From contig JAUYHV010000106.1 in the NCBI GenBank assembly GCA_030689845.1, forward strand, positions 1 to 12,696: a stretch of 12,696 nucleotides of DNA, written 5' to 3'. Under the pieces are notes generated by a model. The model was not told the origin of the DNA and ran no database searches. It saw only the letters and a list, made by a program, of their open reading frames with translations. This DNA is from Dehalococcoidia bacterium (GTDB lineage Bacteria; Chloroflexota; Dehalococcoidia; JACQUA01). The number at the start of each line of letters is the position of its first letter. Positions within the stretch are counted from its first letter, which is position 1. Both the position numbers and the translations under genes were made by a program. This document shows positions 1 to 6,586 of this stretch, in pieces.

Positions 1-2161
1 CGGGCCCGACATGGACCGGGGGTTCCCCGGCATCCTTGGCCCCGAAGGGGCCGTCCGGGTCGTGAGATTCCACTATTATAGTCCCCATACCACCCAAATC
101 GCAGGCCCTGGGGATGCCGTAATCGGCAAAGGACGGGTTCAGCATCTGGCCTTTATCCCAGAGAATATCCTCGGAAAGGGCCATCCCCTGGGAAGTGGCC
201 AGGCAGCCCTCGGTCTGTCCCTCTATATCCATGGGATTAATGGCTATGCCGCAGTCATGGGCTACTATTGAATTGAGAACATTGACCTGGCCGGTGTGGG
301 GATTTACCTCGACTTCGGCTACCTGGGTGCAGAAACTGTAGGTCGGCGAGGACTTACCCGCGCCCGTTTCCACGTTCAGGTACTCGGTCTTGGCGCCGTA
401 ATGGCCCTTCCCGATTACAGGCGACCCCTTCAGCATGCTCCGCCGGATAGCCTCCCCGTAGAACATACCCCGGTCGGGTTTCCCCTTCACGAAAATCCGG
501 CGGTCGCTGGCTTCCAGTTGCCCGGGCTGCACCTCGAGGCGCGCCGCTACCAGTTCAAAGATCTGTTTTTTAGCGTCAGCCGCCGCCAAACGGGCGGCGT
601 TACCGGTGATAAAAGTGGCGGCCATGAGAAAACTGCCCACGTCCACGGGGGTATTCTCCGTGTCCCCGCCTACAACTATCACGTCTTCTACGGGTATCCC
701 CAGCTCCTCGGCCACAATCTGGGCCAGCATGGTTTCCGTACCCTGGCCGTTTTCCACGGCTCCGGTAAGAAGGGTGACTTTCCCGTCGTCGTTGAATTTT
801 ACAAATGTTGCCGAAGAGGAAATCGGGTTAACATTAATAAAGGTGCGGCCGGTGGTACAGGCCATGCCGATGCCGCGGTAAAGGGGCAGTTTCCCTCGCT
901 TTTCCTTCCAGCCCGACCGGTCCACAACCTGCCTGATGGTATCGCTCAGACCGCAGCTGGTTACCAGGGAGCCGTTGGGCAGGACGTCGTTTACCTGCCT
1001 GGCGTTTTTCAACCTGAACTCAACAGGGTCGAGACCCATTTCATTTGTTATTATGTCAATCTGCGATTCGTCGGCAAAACGCATCTGGATGCTGCCGTGT
1101 CCCCTCATGGCTCCGCAAACGGATTTATTTGTATAAACACTGAGGCCTTCATACCTTATATTAGGAACCCGGTAGGTTTTTACCAGACTGTCACAGCAAA
1201 GGTAAGCCGCCATAACTCCCGTGCTGGCATAAGCGCCCATATCGGATATTACCCGGCAGTCCCTGGCCACCAGGGTGCCGTCTTTTTTCACCCCGGTTTT
1301 TATTGAAATAATCATGGGATGCCTGAGGCGAGTGGTAATAAATACTTCTTCACGGTTCAAAACAATCTGGACCGGCCTTCCGGTTTTCAATGCCAGCAAA
1401 GCGGCGCAATAATCCAGGGAATAAAACTCTGATTTGCCGCCGAAAGCTCCGCCGACATAACTCTTGCATACCCTGATTTTGCTGTCGGGTAAATTCAGCA
1501 GGCGTCCCAGCACGTGCCTCTTTGTAAAGGGCGACATATTGGGCGTCCAGAGCATTATATTACCGGAGGCGTCGCTCTGGGCCAGGGCGCTGTGCGGTTC
1601 GGTCTGGCAGTGAGCCTGCCAGCTTGTTCTGAAACTGTCCTGGCGCACGTAGTCGGACTGCTCAAATCCCCGTTCCACATCCCCCACGTCGATCCAGGTC
1701 TTGGTCACCATATTCAAATCAGCCTCGTGGATTTTCGGGGCGCCCGGCTTCATGGCCTCCTCCACGTCGAAAACCGCGGGCAGTTCTTCATAATCCACTT
1801 TTATCAGGGATAAGGCCTCTTCCGCGGTTTCCTCGTCTACGGCGGCAAGGGCGGCAACTTCATCTCCGATATAACGCACCTTGTCCACGGCCAGGGGATA
1901 CTGGTCGGCCGTACGGGCATAAACACCGAACTTCTTTCCCAGGGTATCCTTTGCCGTAACTACGGACTTAACACCGGGAAGCTTTTCCGCCCGGGAGGTG
2001 TCTATGCCATGAATCAGGGCGTGGGGATACGGGCTTCTCAATATTTTTCCGCAAAGCATACGGGGCAGGATAATGTCTTCTGTGAACTGGGCCCCGCCCG
2101 TCGCTTTTGCGATACCCTCGATACGGGGAACCCTCTTTCCTATGGCAGAAAATGGTACCAA
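1..2161 (-). CDS. Molybdopterin-binding subunit of a xanthine dehydrogenase-family hydroxylase, HcrA-like (3' end off the window)
   Basis: This is the large catalytic subunit that holds the molybdopterin cofactor. The frame is open from a TTG start at 2161-2159 to the window edge, giving 720 codons; the family is usually about 760-770 residues, so roughly the last 45 are missing. The TTG start is chosen because AGGAG (2168-2172 on the complement) lies 6 nt upstream and translation begins VPFSAIGKRVPRIEG, the normal N-terminus of the family. It then shows the a/b hammerhead domain (about residues 10-120), the GGAFGGK motif (237-243), AMRGHG (351-356), a GQGTET cofactor motif (Gln473) and DAGEPPVHV, whose Glu713 is the expected active-site base. 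It lacks the AYRCSFR loop of form I CO dehydrogenase. It follows the FAD subunit by 15 nt, so the two are co-transcribed. Beta-subunit features suggest 4-hydroxybenzoyl-CoA reductase, but substrate cannot be fixed from sequence; xanthine or another N-heterocycle or aromatic substrate remains possible. Confidence 0.88.
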   Translation of the reverse strand, partial: MVPFSAIGKRVPRIEGIAKATGGAQFTEDIILPRMLCGKILRSPYPHALIHGIDTSRAEKLPGVKSVVTAKDTLGKKFGVYARTADQYPLAVDKVRYIGDEVAALAAVDEETAEEALSLIKVDYEELPAVFDVEEAMKPGAPKIHEADLNMVTKTWIDVGDVERGFEQSDYVRQDSFRTSWQAHCQTEPHSALAQSDASGNIMLWTPNMSPFTKRHVLGRLLNLPDSKIRVCKSYVGGAFGGKSEFYSLDYCAALLALKTGRPVQIVLNREEVFITTRLRHPMIISIKTGVKKDGTLVARDCRVISDMGAYASTGVMAAYLCCDSLVKTYRVPNIRYEGLSVYTNKSVCGAMRGHGSIQMRFADESQIDIITNEMGLDPVEFRLKNARQVNDVLPNGSLVTSCGLSDTIRQVVDRSGWKEKRGKLPLYRGIGMACTTGRTFINVNPISSSATFVKFNDDGKVTLLTGAVENGQGTETMLAQIVAEELGIPVEDVIVVGGDTENTPVDVGSFLMAATFITGNAARLAAADAKKQIFELVAARLEVQPGQLEASDRRIFVKGKPDRGMFYGEAIRRSMLKGSPVIGKGHYGAKTEYLNVETGAGKSSPTYSFCTQVAEVEVNPHTGQVNVLNSIVAHDCGIAINPMDIEGQTEGCLATSQGMALSEDILWDKGQMLNPSFADYGIPRACDLGGMGTIIVESHDPDGPFGAKDAGEPPVHVGP

Positions 2162-2176
2162 TTTACACTCCTGAAA

Positions 2177-3178
2177 TTAACTTACTGCCACCGCTTTCCA
2201 CGCTTCATTAATGGCCTGGCTTACAAAATACTTTACCATTTTTCTTTTGTATTCCACCGTGGTTCCGATGGGCACTATGACGCCCACGTCTTTAACCGCG
2301 GCGTCGGCAGCCATTTCGACCAGTTCCGGCGTCAGTTTTTTGCCCTTGATAACCGCTTCTGCGCCGGAAGCCCTGACAGGCCCCGACGATACCGCGCCGA
2401 TAACTATCCCGATATTTTCACATATCCCAGTTGCAGCTTTGCCCGAGACGGATGCGGCTACACCGACCACGGGAAAATCCACCGCCTGCCTGAAACTGAG
2501 TTTTAAATACACCGTTCCTTTTCCTGGCCCGGCAGGGGGCACATCTACTTCGGTGATGATTTCCCCGGGGGATAAATTTACCGGCCGTTCACCCTTACCA
2601 CTGTAAAGTTCCTGGAGATTCATCGTTCTTTCGCCTTTGGGAGTGCGTATCTTTACACTGGCGTCCAAGGCAATCAGGGGAGGAACCAGGTCGGCGGTAA
2701 ACAGGGAATAACAGCGGTCTCCCCCTTTTACCACGTGGCAGACGTCTCCGTGGGCCTTGAAACATGGGGGCCTGGACTGACGCCAGTAATGGGACTTGTT
2801 ATAAAACCAGCAGCGGGTGTCGAGGCAGAGATTGCCGCCGACCGTTGCCGCGTTGCGAATCTGGGGAGAAGCTAATTTGCCGGCTGCCAGGGAAATTACG
2901 TCTAAACCTGACCCAAGGCTCTCTGCCCTCTCCAGGGAATGGACCCTGGTTAAGGCCCCGATGCTTACTCCCCCTCCCGGGGAAGGTTTTATGTAATCCA
3001 AATTTGAAAGGAAACCCAGGCTCACAACATAACGGGGAGTTACCACCCTTTGTCGAAGCCGTACTATCAAATCCGTGCCGCCGGCAACGACCATTGCTTT
3101 TTCCCCGAACCGGGACAGCAGGTCGCCGGCTTCTTCCACCTCTTTGGGAGCTAAGTAATCAAATTTTGGTAAACGCAT
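2177..3178 (-). CDS. hcrB: FAD-binding subunit with extra [4Fe-4S] loop, 4-hydroxybenzoyl-CoA reductase beta-like
   Basis: This 333-residue protein is the FAD subunit of a molybdenum hydroxylase. It shows the two FAD-binding motifs AGGTDL (about 32-37) and NAATVGGNLC (109-118), then the C-terminal CO dehydrogenase flavoprotein domain. Between them is a loop absent from ordinary XDH/CoxM subunits, with CLDTRCWFYN followed by further cysteines: Cys123, Cys139, Cys147 and Cys156 (Cys118 also present). The spacing of 16, 8 and 9 residues equals that of the [4Fe-4S] ligands known from Thauera 4-hydroxybenzoyl-CoA reductase beta subunit (122, 138, 146, 155, from memory). That enzyme runs in the reductive direction, removing the phenolic hydroxyl of 4-hydroxybenzoyl-CoA with ferredoxin electrons to give benzoyl-CoA. 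The ATG at 3178 has a GGGGAG ribosome site (3185-3190 complement). It is first in its operon. The cluster loop is seen directly; substrate is inferred. Confidence 0.85.
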   Translation of the reverse strand: MRLPKFDYLAPKEVEEAGDLLSRFGEKAMVVAGGTDLIVRLRQRVVTPRYVVSLGFLSNLDYIKPSPGGGVSIGALTRVHSLERAESLGSGLDVISLAAGKLASPQIRNAATVGGNLCLDTRCWFYNKSHYWRQSRPPCFKAHGDVCHVVKGGDRCYSLFTADLVPPLIALDASVKIRTPKGERTMNLQELYSGKGERPVNLSPGEIITEVDVPPAGPGKGTVYLKLSFRQAVDFPVVGVAASVSGKAATGICENIGIVIGAVSSGPVRASGAEAVIKGKKLTPELVEMAADAAVKDVGVIVPIGTTVEYKRKMVKYFVSQAINEAWKAVAVS

Positions 3179-3240
3179 AGTCGACTCCCCGTAATATTGC
3201 CCATCTCTTTCCCCGCGTCCCTTCCTTATTTAATGGGCTA

Positions 3241-3269
3241 ATTATAATCCAGCAGTAATATTTTAACAA
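3241..3269 (-). promoter_or_regulatory. Sigma70-type promoter of the molybdenum hydroxylase unit
   Basis: On the minus strand a TTGTTA -35 (3269-3264) is separated by 17 nt from a perfect TATAAT -10 (3246-3241). Transcription would start near 3234, leaving a leader of about 55 nt before the ATG at 3178. No other comparable pair was seen upstream of this gene. Confidence 0.6.
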
Positions 3270-3676
3270 GAACATCACCCTTTGTTAGCCCCCCTTCTTC
3301 TCTATACAATCCCTTTTTCCCCAACCTCAAATTTGGAATAACCGGGTTCGATAGTATATACCTGCTCACCTCTTGCTATCCCACCCGGGCAGCATCCGTT
3401 ATGGTGTATGGTGCCCACCAATAATATTTAATAATGGTACCCTCTCCCGTTTTAATTCGCAATCATATGAGGACGACGAAACGGCGGGATATGTATTTCC
3501 ACGTATAAATATATTGTTATAGGTATTTTTTCGCAACCATAACAGGGTATTATTACTATAAACAATATACTTATTAAATGGTATTACATTTTCTCCCGAC
3601 GTGCGCTAAAATGCCTTGACTATCTTTTTGACTACTTTGTCACGATTAAACCAGACCAGAAAGAAAGGAACAAACT
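3270..3676. other. AT-rich divergent intergenic region; no gene seen
   Basis: About 400 nt between the minus-strand hydroxylase unit and the plus-strand decaheme gene hold no convincing open frame, tRNA or repeat. The last part contains two TTGACT hexamers (3616-3621 and 3628-3633), but neither has a good -10 at 16-18 nt. A TAAAAT at 3607-3612 with ATTACA (3583-3588) 18 nt upstream is the best, still weak, promoter guess for the cytochrome gene. An AAAGGA ribosome site lies just before the ATG at 3677. Confidence 0.4.
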
Positions 3677-5896
3677 ATGCGTAAAAAGTCATTCGTCATC
3701 ATCGGATTTTTCCTCCTCATTGCGCTGGGAATCGCCGCTGCCTGCCAGGGTTCTCCCGGGGCAACAGGCCCCGCCGGTTCGCCGGGTGCAGCCGGAGCTC
3801 CGGGAGCTGATGGAGCAGCAGGCCGTGCCGGAACAGCCGGCAGCCCGGGAACAAGAGGCCTCGCGGGTCCCCAGGGTCCAGTGGCGCCGGGAACCGATAC
3901 CGGGATGGATGTCACCGTTGCCGTATCCAAACCGGCTAACGGGACCCACCTGGTCGCCGGGGAGAAAGCCGAGGTCACCATAACCCTGAAAGACAAGTAC
4001 GGCAATCCCCTGTCAAAAGACGACTTCGCCACCATGAACCTCTACATGTACGGCCCCCAGGAAACCACCCAGACAAAGACCGCGATAAAACTCCTCAACG
4101 CCGCCATCGACCGCGCCGTGAGGCCCCACCATTACATCGATATATTGAAGGACTCAAAGGTCCAGGCCAGCGGCAACACCCTGAAGTATGCCCTCCAGGC
4201 AGTCAGCGCCGAAGAGCCCGGCACCTATACTGCGTCTCTATGGGTCATAAAAAAGGGTGCCCCGCCGGTGAACCAGGCCTTCGTGCTGGTTGACTTCCAG
4301 TTGGGGACGGCGACCGTTGAAAAGCAGATAGTTGAAAAGGAAAAATGCGCCGCCTGCCACCTCGGCGCCGACAGCGGGCAGTTCTATTTCCACCACGTCG
4401 ACCCGGGACGGAGCGCTTACGGCAGTCCCTCCATCGATTCGGTTCCCGTACGTACCTGCAAGAGCTGCCACAATAACGACGGCTACGCCTCCTACGTCAT
4501 TCCTGGAACCACCGATACCCGTGAAGTTGACCCGATTGTAGTCCGGGTCCACGGCGTACACAACGGCGCTGACTTGAAAAGCTTTAAAAGCATCGGCGAC
4601 CACGAAGCCGGGATAGAAGGCATTTTTGCCGACTACCTGGGCGTGGAGTTTCCGGCAGATATTAAAAACTGCACCGCTTGCCATACCGATGACCGCTGGA
4701 AGACCCAGCCCTCCCGTCTGGCCTGCGGAGCCTGTCATGACAATATCTGGTTCGGCGACGCCGCCAGCAAACCTGACAAGGCCAAAGCCCACGCAGGCGG
4801 CTCCCAGGCTAACGATTCGGCCTGCAGCGCCTGCCACACTCCAGAACCCGGCGGACTGGCAGCGGTTGAAACAGTTCACGAGGTTACCGGACCGGTTCGA
4901 ACACATACTATTGATCTGTCTTTGAGTGGACCGGCAAACGCAGAGTTTTACGCCGCCGGGGATAGACCAGTCCTGACTATTTCTTTTAAAGATTCTTTGG
5001 GCAGGACCGTCGACCCGAATACCATCACCACGAAGAATTGGAGCCGGGTGCGAATGCAGGTATCCGGGCCTCGTGCCAATGCTTTACCGGTGCTTACTTC
5101 GGCTGCCGCCGACCATTCCCGCTCCGGCAGCACCTCCTACATCTACAATGACCTCCGTATCGGTAACAGCCATGGTGAAGATCCCAGGCTCAGCCGCTCT
5201 GCGACAGCGATAACCTACAAGCTCGATAACGTTGCCGGACTGAAGCCGGGTACCTACACGATCTTCGTCCAGGCAAGGCCTGAAGGCGTCAGCAGCAGCA
5301 GCGTCGGCCTAATCAACTTCCAGGTTAGCACTAAAACTGTTGAAAAGCCGGTCGCCACCAATTGTACCAACTGTCACGGGGACACGAACATGCACGGTTC
5401 TTATCCCTTCGCCCTGGCCACTGACCTTTGCAAGAATTGCCATGATAACCAAAAGCAGTTATCCGGAAAAACAGGGTGGAACGATAGCAACTACGGCTAT
5501 GGCGCTGCGCCATTGGCCAGGCGGGTCCACGGAGTCCACTTCGGCGCCTACCTTGACAAACCTGAGGAGGTCCACGGGGAAGCGGACGCTATACTCTTCG
5601 GCCAAATCATTTTCCCGCAGGATGTCAGGAACTGCACCAAGTGCCACGATGACACTACTACCGGTACCTGGAAGACTGAGCCGTCCAGACTGGCATGTTT
5701 GTCCTGCCACGACAGCGACGATGCCAAGACTCATGCCAAGCTGATGACCCTGCTCCCGCCGGGCGCAGACCCATACGGGCCAGAGGCAGTGGAGACCTGT
5801 GGCACTTGCCACGGTGCGGGCAAAGATTTTTCACCGGACAAGGTGCATAATATCTCTAATCCCTACAAGCCTCCTTACCCCCGTGCAGCCGAATGA
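3677..5896 (+). CDS. Decaheme c-type cytochrome lipoprotein, OmcA/MtrC-like, with collagen-like stalk
   Basis: This 739-residue surface cytochrome is predicted to pass electrons outside the membrane. It starts with a lipoprotein signal (MRKKS, hydrophobic core, AAAC; lipidated Cys23). Residues 25-69 follow as 15 Gly-X-Y triplets, a collagen-like stalk. The rest is a two-fold repeat: a beta-rich domain (about 77-215) plus five CXXCH sites (Cys224, 261, 332, 350, 383), then a second beta-rich domain (about 408-555) plus five more (Cys563, 585, 653, 674, 708). Both halves share RVHGVH (290-295, 616-621), FPxD(I/V)xNCTxCH and PSRLAC. Two beta domains and two pentaheme groups is the MtrC/OmcA architecture. 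ATG 3677 is preceded by AAAGGA. The gene is monocistronic, ending in a strong terminator. No porin or MtrA-like partner is in the window, which suits anchoring to a single membrane. The electron acceptor (metal oxide, partner cell or other cytochrome) is unknown. Confidence 0.93.
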   Translation: MRKKSFVIIGFFLLIALGIAAACQGSPGATGPAGSPGAAGAPGADGAAGRAGTAGSPGTRGLAGPQGPVAPGTDTGMDVTVAVSKPANGTHLVAGEKAEVTITLKDKYGNPLSKDDFATMNLYMYGPQETTQTKTAIKLLNAAIDRAVRPHHYIDILKDSKVQASGNTLKYALQAVSAEEPGTYTASLWVIKKGAPPVNQAFVLVDFQLGTATVEKQIVEKEKCAACHLGADSGQFYFHHVDPGRSAYGSPSIDSVPVRTCKSCHNNDGYASYVIPGTTDTREVDPIVVRVHGVHNGADLKSFKSIGDHEAGIEGIFADYLGVEFPADIKNCTACHTDDRWKTQPSRLACGACHDNIWFGDAASKPDKAKAHAGGSQANDSACSACHTPEPGGLAAVETVHEVTGPVRTHTIDLSLSGPANAEFYAAGDRPVLTISFKDSLGRTVDPNTITTKNWSRVRMQVSGPRANALPVLTSAAADHSRSGSTSYIYNDLRIGNSHGEDPRLSRSATAITYKLDNVAGLKPGTYTIFVQARPEGVSSSSVGLINFQVSTKTVEKPVATNCTNCHGDTNMHGSYPFALATDLCKNCHDNQKQLSGKTGWNDSNYGYGAAPLARRVHGVHFGAYLDKPEEVHGEADAILFGQIIFPQDVRNCTKCHDDTTTGTWKTEPSRLACLSCHDSDDAKTHAKLMTLLPPGADPYGPEAVETCGTCHGAGKDFSPDKVHNISNPYKPPYPRAAE
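3749..3883 (+). repeat. Collagen-like Gly-X-Y repeat inside the first decaheme gene
   Basis: Codons 25-69 encode 15 uninterrupted G-X-Y triplets directly after the lipidated cysteine, rich in GPA, GAA, GSP and GTA. Such repeats can form a trimeric triple helix about 12-13 nm long (0.286 nm per residue), enough to lift the heme region off the membrane. Proline is modest in the X and Y positions, so stability is uncertain. Confidence 0.9.
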
Positions 5897-5925
5897 CATT
5901 AATCAAGTACCGTAAACCAGAGTAA

Positions 5926-5964
5926 AAAAAGGGGAAGCCTCGGAGGGCTTCCCCTTTTTATTTA
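5926..5964 (+). terminator. Rho-independent terminator after the first decaheme gene
   Basis: A perfect 14-bp stem (5926-5939 with 5946-5959; core GGGGAAGCC/GGCTTCCCC) has a 6-nt loop and ends in a U-rich tract. It lies 30 nt after the stop codon. The A-tract on the left arm would let it work on the other strand too. Confidence 0.92.
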
Positions 5965-6070
5965 GAGCAGCCAGGTCGCTTTTTAAAAAGGTCCACCACC
6001 TCTGCCCTTTCAAAACAATGGTTTTAAACGTCGTTCCCTGAAAAAACCGCCGATTACTATTGACTCTTCG

Positions 6071-6079
6071 TGCTATAAT
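6071..6079 (+). promoter_or_regulatory. Extended -10 promoter of the metal-resistance unit
   Basis: TGCTATAAT is a perfect TATAAT with the TGn extension. No -35 consensus is found 17 nt upstream (CGATTA), which an extended -10 can tolerate. The predicted start is near 6086, about 85 nt before the GTG of the repressor gene. Confidence 0.55.
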
Positions 6080-6083
6080 TACA

Positions 6084-6107
6084 TTAGCATCTACGCAGAT
6101 GTTTATA
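6084..6107 (+). promoter_or_regulatory. Candidate ArsR/CadC-family operator
   Basis: An inverted repeat CATCT-ACGC-AGATG (6088-6101) is perfect over 5 bp per arm and extends imperfectly outward into ATTA/TTTAT flanks. It starts 8 nt downstream of the -10 and covers the predicted transcription start, where ArsR/SmtB repressors normally bind imperfect AT-flanked dyads. Autoregulation by the adjacent repressor is an inference. Confidence 0.5.
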
Positions 6108-6170
6108 TTTTTATAATTTTTAATTAATATCCTTTCCTTATTATATATAGTATTACAGGAGGTTTAATTC

Positions 6171-6524
6171 GTGGCCGGAGACCGCTGCAAAACCCGGGAA
6201 ATCCACCCCGAAAAGGTAGACGCTGCCAGGGGTGAGATGCTGGACGACCGGAAATACGCGGACCTGGCGGAGATTTTTTCCGCCCTGGCAGACTCCAACA
6301 GGGCCAAGATCATTTACAGCCTGGTACATCACGAACTTTGTGTCTGCGATTTAGCCTGTGTCGTGGGTATCTCGGAGTCGGCGGTTTCCCAGCACCTCAG
6401 GATCCTGCGGACATTGAGGCTGGTGAAGCAGCGCAAAGACGGGCGGATGGCCTTTTACTCCCTCAACGACGACCATATTCGCGTCCTTCTCGACGTCTGC
6501 CTGGAACACATCCGTCACAGGTAA
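6171..6524 (+). CDS. cadC: ArsR/SmtB-family metal-sensing repressor, CadC-like
   Basis: This 117-residue winged-helix repressor should leave its operator when it binds a heavy metal, derepressing the efflux ATPase downstream. The GTG start at 6171 is set by AGGAGG 8 nt upstream. The alpha-3 helix carries ELCVCDL, with Cys57 and Cys59, the metal motif of CadC. An N-terminal Cys6 sits where CadC has Cys7; the second N-terminal CadC cysteine (Cys11) is replaced, aligning with Glu10. The recognition helix is SESAVSQHLRIL (about 68-79). The C-terminal helix shows Asp100-x-His102 and His113-x2-His116, the same 2-11-3 spacing as the alpha-5 zinc site of CzrA/SmtB. So both known sensor sites seem present. 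It resembles CadC along its length, including N-terminal EKVD and YSLNDDHIR. It is 62 nt upstream of the ATPase and likely co-transcribed. The metal is probably Cd, Pb or Zn. Confidence 0.9.
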   Translation: MAGDRCKTREIHPEKVDAARGEMLDDRKYADLAEIFSALADSNRAKIIYSLVHHELCVCDLACVVGISESAVSQHLRILRTLRLVKQRKDGRMAFYSLNDDHIRVLLDVCLEHIRHR

Positions 6525-6586
6525 AATCCTGTAACGGTTTAAGCAAGGTTGTTTTTCAATAACTTTCCCGGCCTGTCTGAAATATT

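Noticed and set aside
11..2506. Several plus-strand open frames across the left part
   Set aside because: They are shadows of the minus-strand molybdenum hydroxylase genes, whose frame has all family motifs in register from 2161 down to 25.
3331..3365. GGGTTCGATAG resembling a tRNA T-loop
   Set aside because: No acceptor stem, anticodon arm or cloverleaf could be paired around it.
3270..3676. Possible cyclic-di-GMP (GEMM) riboswitch ahead of a multiheme cytochrome, as in some metal reducers
   Set aside because: No conserved GEMM core sequence was found here or in 9116-9211.
3646..4035. Minus-strand frame rich in Gly, Pro and Ala
   Set aside because: It is the complement of the collagen-like tract of the first decaheme; the plus strand has the signal peptide, ribosome site and heme motifs.
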